From positions 2,331,501 to 2,395,500 of the forward strand of contig NZ_CP029479.1 in the NCBI RefSeq assembly GCF_003150835.1: DNA of 64,000 nucleotides. Reading direction: 5' to 3'. The notes under the pieces are model-generated. The model worked only from the letters and a program-made list of their open reading frames with translations, did not search any database and had not been told where the DNA came from. The position numbers and the translations under genes are program-made. The DNA comes from Phenylobacterium parvum (GTDB lineage: Bacteria > Pseudomonadota > Alphaproteobacteria > Caulobacterales > Caulobacteraceae). This document shows positions 8,136 to 17,126 of the stretch, in pieces (position 1 is the first letter of the stretch; each line of letters starts with the position of its first letter).

Positions 8136-9941
8136 ATGCCGGTCGGGAAAACTCCTCGGAAGCGACTTCTGGCGGCGGGCGCGGCGATCGGCGCCCTCGC
8201 CCTCGCCATGACCTCCCCGGCCTTCGCCCGGAGCGAGGCCCCGGCGCCCGGGCGGACGCGTCCCAACATCGTCGTGATCCTGTTTGACGACGTCGCCCTG
8301 ATGGACCTGGGCGCCTACGGCGGCGAGGCGCGCACCCCGAACATCGACCGGCTGGCCCGGCAGGGCGCCATGTTCACAGGCTACCGCACCTCGCCCCTCT
8401 GCACCCCCTCGCGGGCCATGCTGCTGACCGGCCTGGACAACCACCGGGCGGGGGCGGCGACCATCGAGGAGATCCTGCCGCCCGACATGCGGAACCGGCC
8501 GGGATACCGCCTGCGCATCGAGCCCGAGGTCCTGACCATCGCCGAGCGCCTGCGGGCCGAGGGCTACCGGACCCTGATGGCCGGCAAGTGGCACCTGGGT
8601 CACGGGCCCGGCGAACTGCCCGATGGCCAGGGCTTTGACCGCTCCCTCGCCCTCGACGCCTCCGGCGCGGACAACTGGGCGCCCAAGCCCTACATGCCCT
8701 ACTACACCGAGGCGCCCTGGTACGAGGATGGCCGGCCCGCACGGATGCCGGGCTCCTTCTATTCCTCGGACCTGCTGGTGGACCGGCTGACCCGCTACAT
8801 TGACGAGGCGCCCGCGGGCCGGGAGCCCTTCTTCGCCTACCTGGCCCTGCAGGCGGTCCACATCCCCGTCCAGGCGCCCGCCCGTTACACAGACGGCTAT
8901 CGCGGTCGGTTCGATGCGGGCTGGGCGGCCCTGCGCGAGGCCCGGTCCGGGCGGGCCCGCCAGCTGGGCCTCCTGCCCGAAGGGGCGGCGACCGATGGCT
9001 TCTCACCCGACGCCCGGGACTGGACCTCTCTGACGCCCGAGGAACGGCGCATCTCGGCCCGGTCCATGGAGGTCTACGCCGGCATGCTGGAGGCCGCCGA
9101 CGCGGCCGTTGGCCGGCTCATGTCCCGCCTGGAGGCCCGGGGCGAACTGGACAACACCCTGTTCGTCGTGACCTCCGACAACGGCCCCGAGCCCAGCGAC
9201 CCGGTCCACCAGACGGGCATGGGGCTGTGGATGCGGACCCACGGCTACAGCTGGAGGCTTGAAGGCCTGGGCGGTCCCGGCAGCCTGAACTACATCGGGC
9301 GGGAGTGGGCCGAGGCCCTGGCTGCGCCCGGGCGACGCTACAAGTTCTATGTGTCAGAGGGCGGGATCCGCGCACCCCTCATCGTCTCCGGACCTGGGGT
9401 GGCGCCCGGCAGGCGCATTGACGGCCTGACCTTCGTGACCGACGTCACCCCGACCCTGGCGGAGTTTGGGGGCGCCCGTGCGACTCCGGAGGCGCCGGCC
9501 ATGGACGGGGTCAGCCTGCGGGCGGTCCTGCAGGGCGAGCCGGGACCGGTCCGAGGTGCGGACAGCCCGCTGGGCGTCGAGGTGTCCGGCAACGCCGCCC
9601 TCTACCGGGGCGACTACAAGATCGTCCGCGACATGGCGCCACTGGGCGATGGTCGCTGGAGACTCTACGACGTGACCCGCGATCCGGGTGAGACCCGCGA
9701 CCTGTCGGCCGCCGAGCCCGAGAGGCTCAAGGCCATGCTGGCCGATTACGCCGCCTACGAGGCGCGGGTCGGGGTGGCGCCCCTGCCCCCGGGCTATTCG
9801 ACCCAGAAGCAATTGGCCGCCAACGCCATGGCCCGGCAGATGCCCGTCCTGGCTTCGGCGGCGGCGGTCCTGGCCCTTCTGCTCGGCGGTGGCGGATTCC
9901 TCGCCTGGCGCTGGAGCCGCCGGCGCGGCGGGCGGGTGTGA
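8136..9941 (+). CDS. Membrane-anchored arylsulfatase
   Basis: 601 residues with signal peptide (1-31). It has the type I sulfatase signature CTPSR (Cys89, to be converted to formylglycine) in the context SPLCTPSRAMLLTG, calcium-binding Asp51-Asp52 (LFDDVA), KWHLGH and TSDNGPEP. It should cleave sulfate esters in the periplasm and needs a formylglycine-generating enzyme, not in this window. The C-terminus carries a transmembrane helix (PVLASAAAVLALLLGGGGFL) followed by RRRGG, so it is probably anchored, which is not usual for the family. An upstream ATG at 8091 is possible but would spoil the signal peptide. The TGA overlaps the GTG of the GST gene (GTGA). Confidence 0.87.
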   Translation: MPVGKTPRKRLLAAGAAIGALALAMTSPAFARSEAPAPGRTRPNIVVILFDDVALMDLGAYGGEARTPNIDRLARQGAMFTGYRTSPLCTPSRAMLLTGLDNHRAGAATIEEILPPDMRNRPGYRLRIEPEVLTIAERLRAEGYRTLMAGKWHLGHGPGELPDGQGFDRSLALDASGADNWAPKPYMPYYTEAPWYEDGRPARMPGSFYSSDLLVDRLTRYIDEAPAGREPFFAYLALQAVHIPVQAPARYTDGYRGRFDAGWAALREARSGRARQLGLLPEGAATDGFSPDARDWTSLTPEERRISARSMEVYAGMLEAADAAVGRLMSRLEARGELDNTLFVVTSDNGPEPSDPVHQTGMGLWMRTHGYSWRLEGLGGPGSLNYIGREWAEALAAPGRRYKFYVSEGGIRAPLIVSGPGVAPGRRIDGLTFVTDVTPTLAEFGGARATPEAPAMDGVSLRAVLQGEPGPVRGADSPLGVEVSGNAALYRGDYKIVRDMAPLGDGRWRLYDVTRDPGETRDLSAAEPERLKAMLADYAAYEARVGVAPLPPGYSTQKQLAANAMARQMPVLASAAAVLALLLGGGGFLAWRWSRRRGGRV

Positions 9942-10999
9942 GTGGCGGGACCTGGGAGCTTCATGGCCTGAAGCTTTCCTACTTCACGGGCAAGCTCGAG
10001 GCCTGGCTCCGCGTCCGGGGGCTGCCCTTCCGGTTCGTCGAGATGGATATGGCCGGCTTCCGCGCCTGCGCACGGGCCACGGGTGTCGCGCAGATGCCGG
10101 CCCTGCGTTCGCCGGACGGGACCTGGCTGACCGACACCACCGCCATCCTGCGCCGGCTGGAGGCCGAGGCGGCCGGCCCGGCCCTGCAACCGGCGGACCC
10201 CCTCGCCGCCTTCCTCAGCCTTTTCCTGGAAGACGCCTTCGACGAATGGCTCTGGCGGCCGGCCCTCTACTATCGCTGGGCCTTCACCGATGACGCCCAG
10301 CTGATGGGCCGCCGCATCGCCGCCACCCTGATGCGGGACCTTCCTCTTCCCCTGGCCCTGAAGGCGGCCGTCGTGCGCCGCCGCCAGCAGACGGTCTACC
10401 TGCGCCAGGACGGGGTCACCCGGACGACGGCTCCCTCGGTGGCGGGGCTCTACCTCGAGATGCTGGACACCCTTGAGCCCCTCCTCGCCCGGCGGCCCTT
10501 CCTGTTCGGGAGCCGTCCGGTGGCGGCCGATTTCGGCCTCTTCGGGCCCATGTTCAGGCATTTCGCCAGCGATCCCACGCCTTCGGACCTCATGCGCGAG
10601 CGGGCGCCGTCGGTCCTGGCCTGGACCGCCCGGCTCTGGAACACCCGCCCGGAGGGGATCGCCGCAGCCCCCCTGCCGGAGACCGCGCCCGCCGACCTCG
10701 ATCCCCTGCTGCGGCTGGCGGTGCGCGATCACCTTGCGGAAATGGACGCCAACGCCCAGGCGGCGGCCCGGGGCCTGAAGCGCGTCCGCTTCCATCGCGG
10801 GGGCGTGGACTGGCGCCTGCCCGTCTCGCCCTACCGGGTGCAGTGCCTGGCGGACCTCCAGGCCGCCTTCGCCGCCCTCGGGACCACGGAGCGCGCAGGG
10901 GTGCTGGAGCGCCTGGGCCCCGGGGCGGAGGTCCTCGCGCGGCCTGTCCAGCCGGCCCTGCCGCCAGGCCGGCGGATCCGCAACCGCCTCTGGACCTGA
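9938..10999 (+). CDS. Glutathione S-transferase-like protein
   Basis: 353 residues. The N-terminal 80 residues fit a thioredoxin-fold GST domain (LHGLKLSYFTGKLEAWLRVR, then the cis-proline region VAQMPALRSPDG and TDTTAILRRLE). The rest is an enlarged all-helical domain with PVAADFGLFGPMFRHFASD, the typical GST C-domain N-capping motif. It is longer than a normal GST (about 210 residues). It starts with GTG in a four-base overlap with the sulfatase stop, so coupling is likely. The biochemical role is open. Confidence 0.7.
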   Translation: MSGGTWELHGLKLSYFTGKLEAWLRVRGLPFRFVEMDMAGFRACARATGVAQMPALRSPDGTWLTDTTAILRRLEAEAAGPALQPADPLAAFLSLFLEDAFDEWLWRPALYYRWAFTDDAQLMGRRIAATLMRDLPLPLALKAAVVRRRQQTVYLRQDGVTRTTAPSVAGLYLEMLDTLEPLLARRPFLFGSRPVAADFGLFGPMFRHFASDPTPSDLMRERAPSVLAWTARLWNTRPEGIAAAPLPETAPADLDPLLRLAVRDHLAEMDANAQAAARGLKRVRFHRGGVDWRLPVSPYRVQCLADLQAAFAALGTTERAGVLERLGPGAEVLARPVQPALPPGRRIRNRLWT

Positions 11000-11083
11000 T
11001 GCGGGCCAGATCCGGGACGGGCTTGCAACGAAGGCGATCCCGGGACAAGACCGGGCCCTGGACACGCGTCGGGAGGCGGCAGG

Positions 11084-11533
11084 ATGACCTCGGGCGATCC
11101 CTCGGGCGGGGCGAAACCCATCCCCCGCCCCGTTCTGGCCTGGGGCCTCGCCGGCCTCATCCCCTTCCTGGGCCTTCCCGGGCTGTCCCTGGCCGCACCC
11201 GAACTGTCGGCTGGTTGTGACCGGGCCCTCGGCCTCTATGCGGCGGTGATCCTTTCCTTCCTGGGCGGCGCGCGCTGGGGCCAGGAGGTCGCCTCGGCGG
11301 CCCCGGACCCGCGCCTCATCGCCCTGAGCATGGCGCCCAGCGTCGCCGCCTGGGCGCTGGCCCTGCTGCCGCCGGGACACGCCGGCCTCCAGCTGGCGGG
11401 CCTGGCGGGCGCCCTTGTCCTGCACCTTCTTTGGGACCTGCGCTCGCAAGGACTTCCCGGCTGGTATCCGCGCCTTCGCCTGATCCTGACCGCCGGGGCC
11501 GTCGCAGGCCTGGCGGCGGGCGCCCTCCTCTGA
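11084..11533 (+). CDS. DUF3429 family membrane protein
   Basis: 149 residues with four to five membrane segments. The motif YAAVILSFLGGARWGQEV is typical of DUF3429 proteins; the remainder (MAPSVAAWALALLPPG, AGALVLHLLWDL, YPRLRLILTAGAVAGLAAG) fits. Function unknown; the family is common in Alphaproteobacteria. GGAGGCGGCAGG precedes the ATG. It is 84 bp after the GST gene and 50 bp before the DoxX gene, all on the same strand. Confidence 0.75.
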   Translation: MTSGDPSGGAKPIPRPVLAWGLAGLIPFLGLPGLSLAAPELSAGCDRALGLYAAVILSFLGGARWGQEVASAAPDPRLIALSMAPSVAAWALALLPPGHAGLQLAGLAGALVLHLLWDLRSQGLPGWYPRLRLILTAGAVAGLAAGALL

Positions 11534-11583
11534 GTCCGGCAAGGCGCCCGGCCCCTGACCTTCACCCCCCACCCGGAGCTTCC

Positions 11584-11997
11584 ATGAAAAACCCGTTGGA
11601 CCCGCTGCTCGACAGGCTCAGCCTGCCCATGGACGTCGCCGGGCGCGTCCTCTTGGGGCTCTACTTCGTGGTTCCCGGCCTGATGAAGGTCGGCGGGTTC
11701 GCCGGAACGCTGGCCTACATGAAGCTCCACGGGGTGCCGTTCGCCCTGCCGCTGCTGCTGCTGACCATCCCCCTTCAGGTCGGCGGCGGACTGGCGCTGA
11801 TGGCGAACTGGAACACGCGCACCGCCGCCTTCCTGCTCGCCGGCCTGACCCTGGTGATCAACCTCTTCATGCACGACTTCTGGAACGACTACCCCGGCGG
11901 CGACCCGCAGCACGAGATGCAGAACTTCATCAAGAACCTGGGCATCTTCGCCGGCCTGCTGCTCCTCGCCGCACGGCGGCCAGGGCGGCAGCCTTAA
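11584..11997 (+). CDS. DoxX family membrane protein
   Basis: 137 residues with four membrane helices. Family pattern: LLGLYFVVPGLMKVGGF, LPLLLLTIPLQVGGGLALM, RTAAFLLAGLTLVINLFMHDFW and NFIKNLGIFAGLLLLA. DoxX/DoxD proteins are small quinone-associated or stress-linked membrane proteins; the exact activity is uncertain. GGAG at 11574-11577 serves as ribosome site. Convergent with the AcuI gene. Confidence 0.82.
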   Translation: MKNPLDPLLDRLSLPMDVAGRVLLGLYFVVPGLMKVGGFAGTLAYMKLHGVPFALPLLLLTIPLQVGGGLALMANWNTRTAAFLLAGLTLVINLFMHDFWNDYPGGDPQHEMQNFIKNLGIFAGLLLLAARRPGRQP

Positions 11998-12006
11998 GGC
12001 CATCCG

Positions 12007-13002
12007 CTAGGTCGAGGGATCGATCACCACGCGGCCGCGGACCTTGCCCTCAAGGATCTCGGCGGCGAGGCGGGGCAGGTCGGACAGGCCCGCCACCTCG
12101 GTCATGGCGTCCAAGCGGGCGAGGTCCAGGTCGGTTCCAAGCCGCCGCCAGGCCTCGATCCGGTCCGGCGTCGGCCGCATCACGCTGTCGACCCCCGCCA
12201 GGACCACGCTGCGCAGGATGAAGGGGGCCACCGAGCCGGGCAGGTCCAGGCCCTGGGCCATGCCGCAGGCGGCCACCGCGCCGCCGTAACGGGTCTGGGA
12301 GATGGCGGTCGCCAGGGTGTGGCTGCCCACAGAGTCCACCACGCCGGCCCAGCGCTCCTTGCCGATGGGGCGGGCGGGGCCGGAGAATTCGGCGGCGTCG
12401 ATCACCTCCGCCGCGCCGAGCCCGCGCAGGTAGGCGCCCTCGGCTTCCGCCCGGCGGGACGAGGCCACCACCCGGTGTCCCAGGCCCGACAGCAGGGTGA
12501 TGGCGACGCCGCCCACCCCGCCTGCGGCGCCGGTGACCAGGATGTCGCCGGACCCCGGCGCCACCCCCTGGCGCTCCAGGGCCATGACGCAGAGCATGGC
12601 GGTGTAGCCCGCCGTCCCGATGGCCATGGCCCGGGCGGTGGAAAGGCTGTCCGGCAGGCGGACCAGCCAGTCGCCCTTGACCCGCGCCCTCTGGGCGTAG
12701 CCGCCGTGCCAGGTCTCGCCCACGCCCCAGCCGTTCAGGACGACCCGGTCGCCCGGGGCGAACCCGGCGTGGCTCGAGGCCTCGACCACGCCGGCGAAGT
12801 CGATGCCGGGGATCAGGGGAAAGGTGCGCAGGATGGGCGAGCGGCCGGTCAGGGCCAGGCCGTCCTTGAAGTTGATTGTCGAGGCCTCGACCCGGACCGT
12901 CACGTCGCCGTCCATCAGGTCGGCGTCGGTCAGGGTCTCCAGCCGGGTCTCGATACCGGCGTCGGTCTTGTGGGCGCGCAGGGCGCGGAAGGTGTCGGAC
13001 AC
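12007..13002 (-). CDS. acuI: Acrylyl-CoA reductase-like quinone oxidoreductase (AcuI/YhdH family)
   Basis: 331 residues of the medium-chain dehydrogenase/reductase superfamily. Diagnostic of the YhdH/AcuI branch are STINFKDGLALTGRSPI, FPLIPGIDFAGVV, GVGETWHGGYAQRARVK, TAGYTAMLCVMALE and the NADPH-site VTGAAGGVGGVAI. AcuI reduces acrylyl-CoA to propionyl-CoA with NADPH and detoxifies acrylyl-CoA made during 3-hydroxypropionate or DMSP metabolism. It is last in a minus-strand run with an esterase 37 bp upstream. Confidence 0.85.
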   Translation of the reverse strand: MSDTFRALRAHKTDAGIETRLETLTDADLMDGDVTVRVEASTINFKDGLALTGRSPILRTFPLIPGIDFAGVVEASSHAGFAPGDRVVLNGWGVGETWHGGYAQRARVKGDWLVRLPDSLSTARAMAIGTAGYTAMLCVMALERQGVAPGSGDILVTGAAGGVGGVAITLLSGLGHRVVASSRRAEAEGAYLRGLGAAEVIDAAEFSGPARPIGKERWAGVVDSVGSHTLATAISQTRYGGAVAACGMAQGLDLPGSVAPFILRSVVLAGVDSVMRPTPDRIEAWRRLGTDLDLARLDAMTEVAGLSDLPRLAAEILEGKVRGRVVIDPST

Positions 13003-13039
13003 GGTGGGGGCTCCGTCGGGTTTGGGTTGCGGGGGCGCC

Positions 13040-13861
13040 TCAGGCGTCCTTGAGGGCGAAGTCGAGCAGGGGATTGATGGCCGGCCAGACGACGCCGGTA
13101 TGGGTCTCGCCGTCGAAGACCCGCGAGGCGAAGCGCCAGCCCGGCGGCCCCGACAGGGCGCTGAACCGGGCCGACAGCTCGACCGCGTTGTCGACCATTC
13201 GGGCGGGGGAGCCCTCGGGTTGCTCCAGGCCGCCGACCCCGACGAACAGCTTCGGCGGCCGGGCCAGGGCCGGCAGGGCGGCGGTGAACCCCGCCTCGCC
13301 CTTCAGGACCGTCCGGTTGTCCCACCAGATGGAGGGGCTGAGGGACAGCCAGGCCGAGAAGGCCTCGGGCCGGCGGAACAGGCTGTAGAGGACGAAGAGG
13401 CCGCCGAGGGAGTGGCCGAACACGGCCTCCCGCGCCGGGTCGACGGGCAGGACCCCGGCGACGCGGGGGCGCACCTCCCCGGTCAGGATCTCGAGGAAGT
13501 CGTCGGCCCCGGCATAGCGGAGCTCGCCCGAGGCGAAGCTGTGGTTGGCCTTCTCCGCCGCGTCCGGCTCGGTGGGGGTCAGGTCCAGGAAGCGCCGGCC
13601 AAGGGCGCCGGTAAAGTCCTCGGCGGGATAGCCCACGCCCACCACCACGGCGTGCGGGATCTCCATGCCGGCGGCGGCGCGCAGGCGGGCGGCGTCGGCG
13701 AAGGTCCCGAAATAGCCGTCGCCGTCCAGGACATAGACCACCGGATATCCTGACGCCGGCGGCGGCCCGAAGGGCGTGGCGATCCTCAGCCGGTAGGCCC
13801 TGCCATTGACCCGGGAGGTGAAGTCCTGCTGGCGGGCAAGCGGGTAGCTGGCGGCTTTCAT
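13040..13861 (-). CDS. Esterase D/enterochelin esterase-like alpha/beta hydrolase
   Basis: 273 residues. The fold and motifs fit the putative esterase family (esterase D, IroE and Fes type): YPVVYVLDGDGYF at the first strands, VVGVGYP, the nucleophile elbow FGHSLGGLFVLYSLF, and LSLSPSIWWDN after it. No signal peptide is apparent, so it is probably cytoplasmic. It lies 15 bp from the NTF2-like gene and downstream of a TonB-dependent receptor, a setting that resembles siderophore-hydrolase (IroE-type) loci; substrate is uncertain. The last part contains ETHTGVVWPAINPLLDFAL, where His is the probable catalytic histidine. Confidence 0.8.
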   Translation of the reverse strand: MKAASYPLARQQDFTSRVNGRAYRLRIATPFGPPPASGYPVVYVLDGDGYFGTFADAARLRAAAGMEIPHAVVVGVGYPAEDFTGALGRRFLDLTPTEPDAAEKANHSFASGELRYAGADDFLEILTGEVRPRVAGVLPVDPAREAVFGHSLGGLFVLYSLFRRPEAFSAWLSLSPSIWWDNRTVLKGEAGFTAALPALARPPKLFVGVGGLEQPEGSPARMVDNAVELSARFSALSGPPGWRFASRVFDGETHTGVVWPAINPLLDFALKDA

Positions 13862-13876
13862 GCGGACGCTCCAGGT

Positions 13877-14302
13877 TCAGGGCGCATAGCTGGACCGGCC
13901 CTGGACGCCCCAGCGGCCGTCCTGGAGGGTCACGATGTAGATGGAGTCAAAGGCGCTGATCTGGCTGCCGTCCGGCCGGAAACGGGCGAAGCGGGTGTCG
14001 AACTGGACCTTGTCGGCGCCGGCGTGGATCACCTCGCGCCGGAGCCAGGCCGACCGGCCCCATTCCGTTAGGGAACGACCTGCGTACATGCGGTCATTGA
14101 CGTCCTCGGGCGACATGACCCGGACCTTCCCCGAGGCGAAACGCACGTGCGGGAAGTTGAAGCTGGCCCGGACGCCGTCGGCGTCCCGGGCGTTCCAGGA
14201 CGTCATGAAGGCGTCGAGCACGTCCTGGGCGGCCAAGACCTGGGCGGCGAAGGCGGCGTGTTCGGCGCGCACGGGGGGGCGCGGGACCGATGGGTCTGTC
14301 AT
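13877..14302 (-). CDS. NTF2-like (SnoaL-type fold) protein
   Basis: 141 residues. The layout matches a cystatin-like NTF2/SnoaL barrel: a helical N-terminus (AAQDVLDAFMTSWNARDADG), then VRASFNFPHVRFASGKVRVM, a central helix and two final strands (DSIYIVTLQDGRWGVQGRSS). Such small proteins bind or isomerise small hydrophobic ligands; the sequence alone does not give a reaction. It lies between the TonB receptor and the esterase in the same minus-strand run. Confidence 0.7.
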   Translation of the reverse strand: MTDPSVPRPPVRAEHAAFAAQVLAAQDVLDAFMTSWNARDADGVRASFNFPHVRFASGKVRVMSPEDVNDRMYAGRSLTEWGRSAWLRREVIHAGADKVQFDTRFARFRPDGSQISAFDSIYIVTLQDGRWGVQGRSSYAP

Positions 14303-14364
14303 GGCGGCGTCCTCCCGGAGGCTTTGGGCCTAGGGAAGTCCAGCCCGTCGCCGGGCGCAACCCC

Positions 14365-17025
14365 TCAGAACACCTTGCGGAAGCTCACCTCGACCACGCG
14401 GCCCACGGGATCGAGGACATCCCGGGCGTACCCCGCCGGAACCAGGCCCTGTGCGTCGCGGACCTCAAGGCGGGCGTCGAAGACGTTGTCCACCGCCAGG
14501 GTCACCCGGGCGCCCTTCAGGAAGGGCCAGCGCCGCACCAGGTCCGGCGAGCCGGAAAAGGTGTCGAACAGGCGGATGTCCACCGTCGCCAGGTCTGAGA
14601 AGACGAGGTCCCCGCCGGGGGTCTCGCCCCGGACCGTCGAGCCGGATCTCCAGGACGCGGTCAGGCGGGCGCCGCGCCCCTGCCGGAAAATCCCCGACTG
14701 TAGCTCCACGGTGTGGGCCGGCGAGCCGCCCCGGGCGCCGGCGGCCGATCCGTCCAGGAGGTCAAAGACCGGCCCGCCCTGGCGCACCACGATCCGGTCG
14801 GTGAGGGCCGCCGTGTGATAGATCGACACCTGCCAGCCGTTCCGACCCGGCGGCCCGCCCATGCCGGGACCGCCCATCATGGCCATTGGCCGGCCGCCGC
14901 CGCCCGCCCCGGGAGGCGGTCCGCCCGGGCCGCGCGGCGGTCCCCCGCCGGGACGGCCCGAGGCGGGTCCCTGGGCGGGCCCCTGGCCGCCGAACCAGTT
15001 GAAGCCCCAGCGGATCTCCTCACGCTCGCTGCGCAGGAAGTTGACCGGCCGGACGTCGACCACCGCCAGGCGGCCGCTCGCGTCCCGCAGGAACTTCTCG
15101 GGAAAGGCCGCCTGCACCTCCGCCGTCGCCGCCGGCAGGGCGGAGGCCGGATCCTGCGCCTCATTCACGGTGTAGCTGACCGAGAGGTTGAGCTCGCGGG
15201 CCGCAAAGGGCTTCCAGTTGATCCCCAGGCGCGTGGAGTCCCGCTGGTCGCTGCTCAGGGTGGGATCGCCCCCGGAGACCTGGACCACCTCCACCGTCTC
15301 GCCGCGGACATAGTCAAAAACACGGACCCCGCTGGTCACGGTGCGGGGCGCCCCCAGCTGGACCAGGGTCGGCGGCGACTGGTCCCGGCTGAAGGAGGCC
15401 AGGAAGGTCAGGCGGTCCACGGGCGACCAGTTCACCCCGCCGCCCCATGCGCCCAGGTTGCCGGCGTCGGAGAGCGTCTCGCCCTGCAGGTTGAAGTTTA
15501 CGGACAGGTCGCCCAACCGGCCCCAGCCCTCCACGTCGCGTCGCAGCAGGGGGACATCCAGGCTGGCCTGGCCGCTGACGCCGGTCCGCGACAGGTCGAC
15601 CTCGCGCTCGACGCCGCGCCGCACCGAGCGCGACTTCAGCCAGGCGCCGGAGGCGCCGGCGCGCGCCGACAGGAAGAGCGGGCCGGCCGGCAGCTCCGCC
15701 AGGGCCCCGGCCGCCAGCCCCTGGACTTCGGCGCCCGCGTTGCGCGAGCGGGTTCGGTCGGCCTCGAAGACGGAGAGATCGCCGGGCCCCGGCGCATACG
15801 GATTGAAGGCCGGATCTCCGGCGGAGAGACGCGCCTGGGCCAGAGCCGCGTTCACGCCCCCGTCGGTGCGGCCCACGGCGTCCGAAAGGTCCAGGCCGCC
15901 GGTCAGGGAGGTGCGCCAGCCGCTTCGGGCGCCATTCAGGCCAAAGCCCAGGCGGGCGCTCCAGTCCTCCGAGGTCTGGCGGACGGCGCCGCGCGAAGCG
16001 TCCCGTCGCAGGAGGTCTGTCGTCCCGGAGAAGGGCGACCAGGGGCTCGTCGACGGTACGGCCAGGGCATAGGACGGGCGGCCTTGTAGGGACTCGGATC
16101 CGCCGAGATTGAGGACGGCGTTGACCGTCGCCGTCGTCCCAGAGGGCAGGCTGCGCGCCAGGACGCCGTTCACGCTCAGCTTCCGGGTCTCAGGCGTCAG
16201 GGTGCGGAAGGCGCCCTCGCCCTGCCCGGGGACCTGTCCGGCCAGGGCGGCGACCTCGGACAGGGTGGGTGGCCGGCTGGCGGCGACCGGGGGCAGGCCG
16301 GCGATCGTGACGAAGCTTCCGGCCTGGGCGCTGAGGGCCGGGTCGATCTCGCCGCCGGGTCCGCCTCCGCGGAACAGCCCCTCCGCAGTGAAGAGGGCGG
16401 CGGACCCATCCTGCGGGATATCCCGTTCATCCTCGGTGACGGCCGAGGTGTCGGTCCAGTCGACCCGGAGCTGGGTGCGGCGATCCCCGTCAATCCGGAA
16501 GACGCCCGCCTCGACCTCCCGGGTCACGGTCCCGCCGGCGGTGGCGGCCTCGATGTCGATCTCGGAGGTCACCGCCCTGAAGGTCTTGCGGGTCACGAAG
16601 TTCAGCACCCTCTGGTCGGCGGGATAGCCGTACTTGAGGGCCGCCTCCTCGGGCAGGACATCGACCCTGAGGATGGCCTCGGACGGGAGGTCGCGAAGCT
16701 CGGCAAAGCCCGAGATCCGCGCGCCATTGAGCAGGACCACCGGCATGCCGCCGCGGCTGCGGCCCCGGCCGGACTGGGTCTGGGGCGCCAGCTGGGCGAC
16801 CAGTTCGGCGACGTTGCTGACGCCGTAGGACTGGATTTCCGCCTCGTCGATCCTGAGCTCGGGCCGGATATCGCCCATCGCGGCTCCAGCCCGGTCCGCC
16901 GGAGCCTCGACCACGAGTTCATCGACCACGGCCTCTTCGGCCTTCGGCGGAGCCGCAAGGGCGGGGCCGGAGGCGACGACGGCGAAGGCGGGCGCCGCGA
17001 GGGCCGCGAGAAGTCGGTTTGGCAC
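14365..17025 (-). CDS. TonB-dependent outer membrane receptor with Gly/Pro-rich loop
   Basis: 886 residues from a GTG at 17025; signal peptide MPNRLLAALAAPAFAVVASG then GPALA. A plug domain follows (VSNVAELVAQLAPQTQSG, MPVVLLNGARISGF, LPSEAILRVDVLPEEAALKY, VLNFVTRKTF) and a long beta-barrel ending in VVEVSFRKVF (terminal Phe, as expected for outer membrane insertion). A Gly/Pro/Met-rich insertion at about residues 678-718 (GRPGGGPPRGPGG, MAMMGGPGMGGPPG) looks like an extracellular loop. Upstream on the same strand is a glyoxalase-like gene; downstream are an NTF2-like protein, an esterase and AcuI. Imports an unknown substrate using TonB energy. Confidence 0.88.
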   Translation of the reverse strand: MPNRLLAALAAPAFAVVASGPALAAPPKAEEAVVDELVVEAPADRAGAAMGDIRPELRIDEAEIQSYGVSNVAELVAQLAPQTQSGRGRSRGGMPVVLLNGARISGFAELRDLPSEAILRVDVLPEEAALKYGYPADQRVLNFVTRKTFRAVTSEIDIEAATAGGTVTREVEAGVFRIDGDRRTQLRVDWTDTSAVTEDERDIPQDGSAALFTAEGLFRGGGPGGEIDPALSAQAGSFVTIAGLPPVAASRPPTLSEVAALAGQVPGQGEGAFRTLTPETRKLSVNGVLARSLPSGTTATVNAVLNLGGSESLQGRPSYALAVPSTSPWSPFSGTTDLLRRDASRGAVRQTSEDWSARLGFGLNGARSGWRTSLTGGLDLSDAVGRTDGGVNAALAQARLSAGDPAFNPYAPGPGDLSVFEADRTRSRNAGAEVQGLAAGALAELPAGPLFLSARAGASGAWLKSRSVRRGVEREVDLSRTGVSGQASLDVPLLRRDVEGWGRLGDLSVNFNLQGETLSDAGNLGAWGGGVNWSPVDRLTFLASFSRDQSPPTLVQLGAPRTVTSGVRVFDYVRGETVEVVQVSGGDPTLSSDQRDSTRLGINWKPFAARELNLSVSYTVNEAQDPASALPAATAEVQAAFPEKFLRDASGRLAVVDVRPVNFLRSEREEIRWGFNWFGGQGPAQGPASGRPGGGPPRGPGGPPPGAGGGGRPMAMMGGPGMGGPPGRNGWQVSIYHTAALTDRIVVRQGGPVFDLLDGSAAGARGGSPAHTVELQSGIFRQGRGARLTASWRSGSTVRGETPGGDLVFSDLATVDIRLFDTFSGSPDLVRRWPFLKGARVTLAVDNVFDARLEVRDAQGLVPAGYARDVLDPVGRVVEVSFRKVF

Positions 17026-17126
17026 GTTGGGGAAGTCCCGGCTGTCCAGTCGCGGACCGGGCGGAGATAGGCGCGGTCGGACCCTGAGCCAACGCTTTCC
17101 GCAGGAAAATCCGTCGGGGACGGTGC

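Noticed and set aside
9794-11572. 592-codon minus-strand frame opposite the GST-like and DUF3429 genes
   Set aside because: Composition is that of a GC shadow and it opposes two well-supported genes with starts and ribosome sites.
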